This document shows, in pieces, positions 44,588-57,300 of a stretch of DNA of 64,000 nt (position 1 is the stretch's first letter; each line of letters starts with the position of its first letter). The DNA comes from Cristatella mucedo. Taxonomy: Eukaryota; Bryozoa; Phylactolaemata; Cristatellidae. The stretch covers positions 249,001 through 313,000 of the forward strand of contig WPIO01000159.1 of NCBI GenBank assembly GCA_009760855.2, read 5' to 3'. The notes beneath the pieces were generated by a model that made no database searches, had not been told where the DNA came from, and saw only the letters and a list, made by a program, of their open reading frames with translations. The position numbers and the translations under genes are program-made.

Positions 44588-47500
44588 GTATGTTTTGTAC
44601 TGAAGTTTGCGCAACCTAACATGCGAGTGTACTTACTTGCAACCGCGACTCTCCGACTGTATCTCAAATTTATCTCCGACTGTAACTACACAAAGCCAAA
44701 GCGACTATGTGGGTGTTGCGCAGGAGAGTTTTCTTTAGCGCGCTCAAGGCCTAAGCGGCTCAGATACGCATTCAGTAGCCAACAGACTTCATCTCACGAT
44801 TATTACCCTCAATAATCAGCTGACCCTGTGCATGTCACCCCTAACCATGTTATTCATGTTTATCAAACATGACATTACTCACCATTCCATCGCACTTCCC
44901 TTTGCAGCAAATATGAAGCGCCTAGAAAGAGATTGAGTTCTCTGATGGCGCTTTATCAAGTGCATTATTATTATTATTATTATTATTATTATAGCTGAGG
45001 TAGGCGAAGATGTACAATGCTGGCTTCGGGTTTTCTGCCCCTAAGCCCGGCGTGGTGCGTATGGGTGCTTCCTAGCCAGCGTACCGTAGACGGAGACTTT
45101 GAGAGATCAAGTCAATGTCGTCATATCGGATGAATTGGGCCGCCTCGCTGGATTTTAGCGGTCGACACGAGGCCGAAGACGCAACGTTAATGTCGCCGCT
45201 CCCGTGCCCGACGGTGGTGCCGCCGCCGTTCGTAGAGGCAGTTAAAGAAGTAGCTAAATGCTGCGCGCACTGATTGGCCATTAGAGCAGAGGTCACTTGA
45301 CAAACGCATGCTCAGTGCCTGGCGGACTCTCTGTTGTGGCAAGCTTGCCAGGCCACGTGGCCTTGCATAAGTCGTGGTTCACGTCGTGGTTTCAAGTAGA
45401 GGTTCAAGTCGTGGTTCAAGTCGAAGTTCAAGTCGTGCTTCAAGTAGAGGTTCAAGTCGTGGCTCGTGGCCTATAATTAATGCACGCCGAGTAGCATATT
45501 TTAGCCTGGCGGTTCATTTTTAACTTACCATTATTGGACTTGGTGCGGGAAGGTAATTCTGCCGTGTTTCTCGGCTACGGCTGATGGCTTATTTGGTGTC
45601 TATCACACGTTTGTGCATCACCCACTTAGCTCTGCGATCGTTGAGGGCCTATTCTAGTGAGAGATTTCAGAATGTGAACGGCTACCGGTATCAGGGGATC
45701 ATTGAAGGATGGCCTGTCTCAGGGATAATAGTAGTAGTAAGAATTTTTAGTCTAGTGCCCAAAAGTGTATAATGGCACGCACAAGTCCAGCTAGCATAGG
45801 CGCATTAAAGGACAAATCATGGATGGCGGCAGTGTTACGAGGAAAAGGTTGCTTTTTGGCATTCTTTTTAATGTCGTCAATTCAGAGGATAATAAGAATA
45901 ATAATAATAATAATGATTCACTTGATAAAGCGCCCTCAGAGAACTGAATCTCTCTAGGCGCTTTACATTTGCTGTAAAGTGAAATGCAATTGAATGGTAA
46001 GTAAAATCATGCTTGTAAAACAAACGAAATGAATAATGTGGTTAGGGGTGACATGCACAGGGTCAGCATGCAAATGTGGTTAGTGGCAGCATGCACAGTG
46101 TCAGCACGCATAAGCACATCAAGGACGAATCACAGGGACCCACTAAATGCTGTCCTAAATAGGTGTGTTTTTAGGTTCCTTTTAAATGTGGTCAGGTCAG
46201 GGGATGTTCTGACGCAGGTCGGGAGGGAGTTCCAGGCTTTGGGAGCATACGAACTAAATGCACGGTCTCCAAAGGATTTAAGGTTTGTACGAGGTATTTC
46301 TAGACTGTTGGATTCCGAAAAGCAGGTGGTACGATGCTTGGCCTGATGGGGAAGTATGTCGGAGAGATAGGCTGGAGCCATAGAATGAAGGGACCTAAAA
46401 GTGAGCGACAAAACCTTGAAGTCAATCCGTTGCTTGACTGGTAGCCAGTGCAGGTCGTCGAGAAGTGGTGTAATATGGCAACTGGGATGCTCACGACAGA
46501 CAAGCCTAGCTGCAGAGTTTTGCACCAGCTGCAATCGCCTGATCGCACATGCTGGTAGGCCTGTAAGCAGTGAGTTGCAGAAGTCGAGACGGGATGTCAC
46601 GAATGCATGGACCAACTTGGACGTGGTATCTTTATCTAAACAAGACCGAATTTTAGCAATGTTATGAAGCTGAAAATAGGTGGATTTGACTGTGGAGCTG
46701 ATATGGTCGTCTAACGAGAGGTCGCTTTGGAATATGACACCTAGATTTCGAGCTGATTCAACCGGAGATATGCTGGCAGAGCCAATTTTGAGAGTCAGCC
46801 TTTCCAATCTCTGGATCACACTGGGTTTGCCCATAACTAGTAAGTTAGTTTTATTATCGTTTAGTTTTAGAAAATTTGCTGCCATCCATGTGCGGATGTC
46901 ATCAATGCATACAGCAAGTGAGTTGAGAGAATTTGAGGTGCTCGAAGGCTGGGAGGGATCAAAGCAAATGTACAACTGAGTGTCATCCGCATAGAAGTGA
47001 AAGCCTAGATTGTGCTTGGCAATCACATCAGCAAGAGGCAGAGTATAAACCGTGAAAAGAACCGGACCTAGCACTGAGCCCTGAGGTACTCCATATTTCA
47101 GAGGTACTTCAGATGATCTGTCAATACTCTGGAGTCTCCCACTAAGATTGGACCTGAACCACTGCAGAGCAGTGCCAGTGATGCCCATTATCAGGATGTC
47201 ATGATGTCAGTCGGTAGTAAGTTCCAGGCTTTGAGAGCAAAAGCATTTACTTGTCCCCTTCTTATTACATCCGATGGCCATCTTGTTGAGGGAGGCTCGT
47301 TCCCAAGATGTCGTCACCATGAGATCACGGCTTTTGCTATGGTGACAGCTCTGCACGTGCATTAAACCTTCCCGGCCTGTCAGGCTGATGGTGGCTCCTT
47401 ACAATATGCTTGGCGACTGCAGCGTTTGGTTCACAGTTCACTTTCCTATATTGAACAACAGTCAGACCAGCCTATTAGTTAGAAAGCATGATGTCACTCA

Positions 47501-50500
47501 GATTATGGAAAGTAGTGTAAAGTTTGGCTGATTTAACAGCATCATTTGTATAATAGCAGCATTAATTAATAATTTACGAGGAGCCTCAGTGGCTCTTCAG
47601 CCTTCCCCCACTTGCAGCTGGCCAGAAAGGTGTCCATGCCGAAGGACTCATTATCTGAGTTGTGAAGTGCCAGCGCCTAACCCATCGACTACAGTCCTAC
47701 CTCAAAATTGGCTCAGCTAGCATGTTCCCTGCATAGAATCTTGGGATCCTGTTCCAAATTGATCTTTTTCCTAATGGACCACAGCACGCATTCGTCACAT
47801 TCCATCTAGACTTCCGTGACTGCGCACAAATATGCCTGTAGGTGGCACAAAACTCAGTGGCTAGGCTAATCTGTAATGAATGTTGCTAGTGCCCAGTACT
47901 CTTTCTCTGGTGGTTTAGCTCTCATTATTTGCTAGACCTGTAGTCTAGTGTAGTCTAGTCTGTAGTGTAGTGTAGTCTTTGTATGCAAGGCTATTTAAGC
48001 TCAGGGGATAACGGCAGTAAAAATAGTCTGTTCTGTGATGAAAGTCCTAGTATACTATAATAATAATTCATTTGTATAGCACCCCACGAGAACCGTACGT
48101 ATCCAGGCACTTCACATATGCCACAGGGCTTGAGCCCACGAGCTCGGTCGTTAAAGGCAAGCAGTTTAACCCCTGTGCCAAACTTAGTTAAGGTTAATTT
48201 ATGACATGGTCTCTAATTATAATTAAAAATATGATATGGGCAGCATAACAACTAAATCTCTTCGGAGATGCTTTACAACTCCCTGCAAATGAAGCAGTGA
48301 CTAAGGTTTAATGTTATGCATTTTATCATGCTTAGAAAAGCATGCAACAACGCAGGTACCACGCTAAGACAAGCAAAAACATTATAGGTTCTCTTGCCAG
48401 GAATGTGATGCGTTGCTTCAAATCCTGCTCCACAGAAGAAGTCCCAAACCACGTTCCCACCAATTGCATACTCTTAACATAAGCTATAGGGAGTCATCAT
48501 TTTATTCTTTGCCTTTTCTTTTTCTTACTTGAACTCGACGTTTGTTGTTAGCACAAGCGTTGAGATATGCTTTCGCCTGTCCAATAAACCTAGTGCCAAT
48601 CCTCCGGCATCCAATGGGCATGGGATTTGGCCTGCCGCTGCCTTTCAGGTTAATGCTGCTTACGCAGCCGCTGGCTTTCTTGGCTGGTCGTCGGACAATC
48701 TACTCCGAAAGTTAATGCCGAACCACATTCCTGCCAACTTTGATCCTTGCGGTAGCTTCCAGTGACTGCACTAGCTCGGCCCTACCTACTACGTACTGTG
48801 GCCATCTTCAGCAGCCGGTCTTTGATGCGGCTCCGTGTCTCGTTCTGGCAACCTAGGCAGCGTCTGCTGCTGGCCATGGAGCTCTTCCGAGTGTGGTTAG
48901 CCTCGTTGAACCTGACACGAACTTGCCTCATTCCAAGTACTCGAGCGATTTTCTTATTGCTCCAGCCCCGTTAAGGGTTATAAGTGTACCCTTCCGAGTG
49001 TACTTAGCCAGATTATACCTGATCCAGGACTAACAGAATACCTATGTCAAAGTCGCTGCCGTCTTAAGTCTTTGCCGTGCTGCACCCTGCTGCACCTGCA
49101 ACGGATTGTGCCTGCAATGTGACCGAAAGGAAATCCATAAAAACAGGCAAAAGGGTCGTGAGCATTCGGCCCACTCTCGTGTTGCAACCGAAACAAGTTG
49201 CTCGTTAATCGTCTTGAAAGGCTTAACTCGGATAAGGCACCGAAATTTGAAAAATGGTCAGCACATCTGTCGATTTCGTCCATTTCTGCACGTGTAGTAT
49301 ACTTCACTCTAACCATGCCTATATGCCACCACATAATAATACATTTGTTATGGTACCCTCAGAGAACTCAATCTCTTTCTAGGCATTTGACATGTGCTGC
49401 AAAGGAAGCGCGGTCGATTGGTTAGTGGCAGCAAGCTCAATGACAACAAGCGTAACATGGTTAGAGGTGGTGGCATGCACTAGGTCAGCATGCACAGTAT
49501 CAGCACCCATAAGCACACAGAACGAATCACACGGACCCACCTAATACCACATGGTGTGATCTATTGTTTCTGTTGCTAAGGACTTCACTCGTGAGCTGCT
49601 AAGCCTCTTGTAGCCCCAACAGCCTCTGTAGTTATCACGAATAAGATTAGCATGGGATGTAGTGCGAGTCTTCTATTAATTTGAGCTTGTGCTCTTACAG
49701 TTATCTATGTTACATTTTATGAGGCGGGCATATTGAGGCGGGCATATTGAGGCGGGCATGTTGAGGCGGGCATGTTGAGGCGGGCATGTTGAGGCGGGCA
49801 TGTTGAGGCGGGCATGTTGAGGCGGGCATGTTGAGGCGGGCATGTTGAGGCGGGCATGTTGAGGCGGGCATGTTGAGGCGGGCATGTTGAGGCGGGCATG
49901 TTGAGGCGGGCATGTTGAGGCGGGCATGTTGAGGCGGGCATGTTGAGGCGGGCATGTTGAGGCGAGCATGTTGAGGCGAGCATGTTGAGGCGAGCATGTT
50001 GAGGCGAGCATGTTGAGGCGAGCAACCATTGGGATATTCTATAGCTTGTTTGTGTGCTCGTGTGTTCTCGTGTGCCTTTGCTCGTGTACCTGTGCTCCGT
50101 CTACTGCAAATTCTCTCCCCACATGCCTTATTACCTTTGTAAGGGTCTCAGTAAAGCTAGTGTGTCTAGATGTCATCCACTGAGCATTGTTCAGTGGATT
50201 ACTTAGAGTTGAGACGATAAGTGCTTCTTTTGCTGGGTCTACCACCATTACAATGGTCTGATGATGGCCACAATGAACAAGTCATTTAATATATAAAGTA
50301 GTTAAGCAAAGCTAGTTGCTGTCTTGGAGGCTCTCAGTGGCTGCAGGCAGTTCTTGCACTTTGATCCCTGACCAACCCGGAAGTATGGGTGTGTCCTTTG
50401 CAGACCTTATTTTGGGTGGCGCCAGCTATTTGTGCTTGAAGAGATGCCTTCTGGCAGTTCCAGTGGGCATATTAGGCTAGCGAAGGCCCCTTCCTGCCGG

Positions 50501-53500
50501 TTGATCAGCTGCCAAGCCTAGCTGGGAATCGATCCTGGCTGTGTGCTTTCTTGCTGGGGGGAAGGGGAGTGGTAGGGAGAGAGGATTGTAAAGCATTGGC
50601 TAGCCAATCTAACTTAGCTGTCGTACTTAAAGAGATTATCTAGATGTCTCCACAAGTTTTATTCTGGAAGAGTATGGCCGCTAATTGCGGAGGCCTGTGG
50701 CCTGTAGGTTTTCTCGCGGGCAATATGTGGAGTCGATACCACTACCCTCCTCGGACGTTCACCTGCTGCCCCGTTTAACAACTTGAAGGATGGCCCCTAT
50801 CGGGGTCGAGTTTGTCATTTTCTTACGATCAGGTTTCGTTGATTCGTGAAGGTTTGCCTTCACAAATGGCAGGTGAGCTAGAAATCAGGACTAATCAGAG
50901 ATTTTATCGAATAATAATTATACATTTGATATAGTGCCCTCAGAGAACTCATCTCTTTCTAGGCACTCTGCATTTGCTACAATGAAGTGTGCAGTAATAG
51001 CAGAGACAACAACCCTGCGTATTGGCATTCCACAAATCAGGATACAATTTAAATAAATAATATAATTGATTTGTATAGCACCCAAAGAGAACTTAATCTC
51101 TATTCAGGCGCTTCACATATGCTACAGGGCTCGAGCCCACCACCTCGCTGTCAAAGACATTCACCTTGACCTTGGTCGGGATGAGCACCTTGACCCCTGG
51201 ACCAAACCAGCGCTGCAGAATGCCGTTTCTTAGCCACTTACCCTTTTCCCTTGATAATCGTACAGCAATATGTAGAGTTAAGCTGCCGAAGGAAAGCGAG
51301 TGAATACATTCATAGCTTTATATCGGTAGCAAACACGAAGCAAGGTCACAATTTTTATTGCCACCACTGTTACAGACTAGAAAAGCAGTCAATATGCTCT
51401 CCTGAGAGGACTGGTTGTTAAGAGAAAGCTCGTAGGACAGCTCTTACAGGCACGTAGGAACTAAGTTGCTACGCGCAGAAGTGGCTAGCAGTCGTTACAT
51501 TGTGCCTGCAGAACGGCTGAAGAGAAGGCTAGAAGGCCCTCCCTCTTGAACTGTTCCACCAATCTTTATGTGATTTGCTGCCTTCGACTGGGTCGGCGTC
51601 TGACCAGCATGGCTCAGTGTCTGCCATTGGCCACATTCTCGGATTTGAAGACTTCCTTGTATTCAGTGGCCTTGCCAATGCACCAGTATTGATTGTTCCC
51701 CATCGATTCCAGTTAGTGGAGCATTTGACTAGTTGTTAAAGGGCCATTCTTGGGTCGTATTTTGTTCTTCTATGCCATTGTTTCTTAAACCTTCGGTGTC
51801 TTTGTTTCGTCTTTTGTCAATAGCCTGTTGCCAAAGTCTGCATAGTAATCAGAGATCACCGACTTTGTAAGGGTACACCACCAGGTTCTAGTATGCTTTT
51901 CGATGATTGTCAGCATTTTATCTGATTATCAAGATGCAAATTGCCTCTTATAGTAATAGTAATAATAACATTAGGTCGTTTGTATTGCACTGCAAGAGAA
52001 CTTAATAACTCTCCATGGGCTTTACATCACATTGCACTGCAAGAGAATCAATACCTACGGTGTTGGTGGCATGCACACAGTATCAAGCTGCAAAAGCAAA
52101 CACTATGCTAAAGCAACTATCAAGACGATCACGGCCACCTGCTAGTAAGTCCCCTGGCAAGTAGTATGTGCTGAATCATGCTCAGGAGGCAAGCAAAGCA
52201 CACCGAAACCAAAAAAAGACATGTTGAATGGGGCAAAGGGAAAGCTGATCATAACAGATGTATCTCTAACCGAGACTTGATAGATGTAAGGTCGTTGCAG
52301 GTAGTGACCCTCACAGGAAGTGAGCTCCAGACTTTTGGGTGCAAATAAGCTGAAGGTTTTATCACCAAACGTTTTCACTTTAGTTGAGGGATGGCAAGGT
52401 GGCTATGCGAATAAAGCTATGCGTGGCTTTGCTTATCTTTCTTGGGACTATCAGAAGCAATGCTCTTACGAGGTTGTAGTGAGATGACCATGTTGTATGC
52501 CTGAAGCAAATCACAGGCTGTTAGCATCTCTGCCTATTCTTTATTAAGCATCGATTTATCAGTAATCCCAAAGAAATGTTTTGTTAGCTACTTGCCTTTG
52601 GGGAAATATACACAGAATGTCACAATGTCCTGCTTGTGATTGCTGACTCTCGTCGAACATCCAACGACGATTTCACTGACCTTCTCTAAGCTAGTTACGG
52701 AGCTGCATCTCTTAGGTCGTGCTTGCTTCTGTCCAAGCATTTATTCAAATTTTCACCTACTCATCTGTGTGTCGGGCATGACCTTGCCCGTTTTGTAACT
52801 TGTCCACATCGGCTTTTACTCTGCTTGCAAGTTGTCTGCGATGCCGAGCTGAGCTTGATGGTTGCTAGCATGACGGTTTAGCATGGAACAGTTCGGAATG
52901 AGCACTCGTTTGGTTGTGCGTAGGTTTTCCCTCATCCCGTGTATGCTGACTCAATGTTTAGGAGACATTCTAGACCTCGTTGCTGTTGCAGAATTCACAA
53001 TTCACTTGTCTCACGGCTGCCAGTTCGAAGCATTGGGTTCAGAAGCTGTGACATTGAGGTCGAAGCCTTCTTGGGCACTGACAGCACAGTGCGTCTTCGA
53101 GTGCGGAGCGGTTCGAAAAGATGAGCTTATTGTTCACCTCTCCCACCCCCACCCCTACAGGAATTGACGGTTATCACTTCTGGTGCCTTCTTGTTGTGCA
53201 TCAAGCTATGTTATCGAGAACTTACATTAGTCTGGGTAGGAAGTACTGCTGAGTGGTTGCCCGGGTGTGGCCTCGTTTGCTCCAGGAGAGACCCGACCTT
53301 CACCTTGGCAGCCACTCACAAGGGCTTACATCTCCCGAGCCGATCAACAGGGTGGCCTGGCCTGCTGAACCCGACCGGTGCCACCGTACACCTGAATGTG
53401 CTCGGTAGCCGTGTCCATGCAGGCACAGTTTTGAGAGCAAGTCTGTCCAGCTGTTAGCAGTAGCAGGAGGAGGCAAGTGGCTCCTGCCTGGTGGGTGCAG

Positions 53501-54326
53501 CCCACCGGGAGCAAATAAGCTGCCTGTTTAGTCGGAGCTCTAGTGGCAGTGGCCCTCTTACCACTCTTTTTGAGTGGCTGATTTATTAGATGTGAGGAAT
53601 GCAATGATGACGAATTGGGGGCCTAGAGCCTGTGGTTAATGGCCAGGCTTGAGTGATTCTGGATTCTGAGGCCGGTCACTCTGCTGCCTCTGGTCTGCCG
53701 TGAGCCGAGGAAAGTTTTGACTTCAGTGATGATTAGAAGGAGGCCTGCCTGACCTGTTGAGTACCGCCCCCTCGGCTGGCTGACTAGATCTCTACCCGTG
53801 GCCAACTTGTCGGCAGCTGGCTACCGGTACGACATTGCACCGGCCAAGACTCGCCCGGCACAACTTCCGGCCGGTTAGCTTTCGTGGTCGCTGTAGATTG
53901 TACATGGAGCCAGTTGACAGCCGGATGTTAGAGTAACGTTGGGGGCGATGGTGGTGCGCCCCCTTTATCGGCAGGAGGCATAGGCTAGGGCCTGGGCAGC
54001 TTTCTTAAACCCTAGTTTTCTAGTATTGACTTTCTTTGTAGGTCCACTTAATTTTAAAAACCTTGCTATGCTCGGATTCATAAATTTAACGATCCCTGAA
54101 TCACCATGTGCCTTATCCCCTTAGGTACTAGGTGGCTGATGAGTGCAGTGGCGGTAGACAGAAAGGAAAGTAAATTACCTCCCCTCCTAGAGAGGGGGAG
54201 GGAGCTACCTCAGCGATCTTTATACCTATACCTACTTCCCTCCTCGACAGTCACCGACGACGAATATGTGTACTACTTCCAGTCGATGAGCAATCGTCGA
54301 ATGTATGTCGAATTAATATTATGATG

Positions 54327-54358
<32 letters not shown>

Positions 54359-57300
54359 GATACACTTGATAAAACGCCGTCAGATAGCTCAATCTCTTTC
54401 TCGGCACTTTACATTTGCTGCAAAGTTAATTTTTCATTACTTGCCGACCTACATAAAAATCCTGGCTCCGACCCTCCACGAGGGCATGAAGTGGCTCTGC
54501 AGATCTTTCATCAGTGAAAACAGAGACTGAAAGCAATTTATACAGCTTAACACACCGACACTCTAGGTCACCAGTGATTCCATACCTGTCCACAGTATTT
54601 CTTCATATAGCTACCAATTTGAGGGGACCAATTGTTGAGACAATAAACGCGATTGACTGCTCGACTAACCAATCAGGACAGCAGCTCTGGAATTAAAATT
54701 TTCTAGTCGTGATTCTTGTCGAATCAAAGCGAACAACCCTGCCCTGTGTACAACAAATGTATACAGGGCACTGCGGGATCGACAAGGCCCTCACCGAATC
54801 AAGTTTTTGATCGACTAATTTTTTCCATTTATTATTAATTAAATTTTGTTCTTTTTGAAATCTATGATTGAGTAATGAATTTAAATTTATTTTGTGATTT
54901 TTGATTACTAGCAAGTCTTACCCCGTTCAGGAAAGTCCTGGCTCTGCCCCTGTTCTTACATATTTCCACATATAAGTGCAAGATGAGCTATGTGAGTAGT
55001 TTTCTACTTTTTGTATTTATTGATATTCTGTTGTAAAGATCAGCAAATATGTAATGTGAAATACTGATAAGATACTTGGTATTCTCAAACATAAGTAAAT
55101 GTTTTTGCCATCTGCACCTTCCATCTTATCTTTTATGCTTACTTTTACACCACTATTATTAGGTGTAAATAAATACTAGCTGATTTAACAGCCTCTTTTG
55201 TGTAGCCACAGAGGAGACTTTACAGCTTTCACCACCGCTTGCAGTAGCGATAAAGGATCGTTCACCGCAGGATTCGAACCCACATCGGGACCGAGGTCGT
55301 GAAAAGCAACCGCCTTACCTAGTGTGCCATCACGGCCAGCATCGCCGACGTGGCACACTCGCGCTCACGTGCACCTGCTCGGCGTGGGTATGCACTCACA
55401 TGCCCACACGGGTGTGTACATATGTTAACATCTTTTTCTCACGTTACTGTCACAGTGTGTCTCAGTGCTCCCTCCCCGTGACCGTGACCTTGCAAAAGAC
55501 AGCCAATCGTGGGAATGATGAAAGAGCATGACAGGAAGCCTCCTGCCCTATCTATCGGGTCGGTTCTGCCAGGGAGTGGAGGTGGTCTGTTGGGGCCACC
55601 CTTCCCTTTCGGCCATGGTCTTCGTTCATACTATTATCATTGGTCTGTCTGTCATTGTCCGTAGTGGATGTCTGCATAATAAATCGTGCAGAGGCTGTGA
55701 ATTTGTCAGTGGTTCATGCAGGGAATTTTGCATTTTTGCATGTCACCGCCTTTTCTTTGATTGCAAGATTACACCAAGTATGGAATGGTTCGTTTGCTGA
55801 AGTTTCAAACCTTTTTGTTTCCAGGTGCCTGCAAGTATCATTCGGGAGAACCGATATTTCATGATGCCTACAAAGGATGGTCTTGCTGCAATAAAAAGAG
55901 CACTGATTTTACGGAATTTCTTAATTTCAAGGTGAGCCAACAGTGGGCTGTTGTAAGTTACTCTCCGGATTACTGCCACACTGGTTTAGCCTAGTGGTTA
56001 AGGTGCTCGCCCGACCAAGGTCAAGGTGAATGTATTTGTGGGCCCAGGTCGTGGGCTCGAGCCCCCATGGATATATGAAGTGCATGAATAGAGATTTAAG
56101 TACTTGTAAGATGCTATACAAATGCCTACTTTCAGCCACATAGTCGTGCTAAAATTCGGGCTTGCTTAGACAGGGATACTGCATCTAAATTAGTCCATGC
56201 ATTTGTGACATTCCGCCTCGATTTCTGTAACTCTCTGCTTGCTCGTCTAGTGGCCTGTGCATTCATGCACTTACGGTTGGTGCAAAACTCTGCAGCTAGG
56301 CTTATCTGTCGTGAGCATTGCAGTTCCTACATCGCACTACTTCTCACCGACCTGCACTGGCTCCAAGTCAAGCAGAGCGTCGACCTCAAGGTTCTGTCAC
56401 TCACTTTCAGGCCCTTTCATTCTTTGGCTCCAGCCTACCTATCAGACCTACTCACCCACCCTTCCACTCGCTTTTCTGACTCGAATCGTTTACCTACACC
56501 TCGTGCGAACCTCAAGACCTTTGATGAAGACTGTGCCTTTATTTCATAGGCTCCCAAAGCCTCTTGCATGGGCTAGTTTGGCTGCTGTCCTCTTGTCAAA
56601 GCAGGGCCTGATTTTGGCGACTCTTCTGACTGGCATTACGACATCCCTTGACTCGACATTTAAAAAATGCTAAAATCGCATCTATTTGTCGCAGCATTTA
56701 GTGGGACCATGTGAATCCCCCTTCGCGTGCTTATGCGTGCTGCCACTGTGCATGCTGCCACTAACCATATTTGCCTGCTGACCCTGTGCGTGTCACCTCT
56801 AACCATGTTATGCTTGTTACATTGAGCATGCTACCATTAACTATCGATCTTGCTTCTTTTGCACCAAATGTAAAGTGCCCAGAAAGAGATTGGGTTCTCC
56901 GAGGGCACTATGCAAATGTGTTGTTATTTCTATTACACGAGTGAGAGAGATATATATATATATATATATATTTGGTCCGTTCCGTGTATATATATATATG
57001 TTTATATTATATAATTCTTTTACTTGTCGAGTTGACTTTTTCGCCAGTCGCTCGGTGCAACGTACGTTTGTGATCGTGCCTTGCTTTGCTATCTGTCAGG
57101 GCTGCTCTATGGGCTACCACAGTAACGAGCGACCGCCCGAGCCTGCGGTAGTCAAGCCGCTCGTGGATTTGCCCGAAGAGATCATCGTGAGGGCTCCAAA
57201 CCCAGTTCCTCCGCCGCCCGGCAAGCGGCCTCCCTCCGACGAGGCGATGAGCAAGCTGAAGACTACTGTCGGGCCGACATTGACGCAGGCCCTCGAGAAG

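Noticed and set aside
49676-50029. Repetitive peptide ([13 protein letters not shown] units) on the minus strand, or a CRISPR-like array
   Set aside because: It is the 14-bp minisatellite read in three frames; there are no spacers between units and the genome is eukaryotic.
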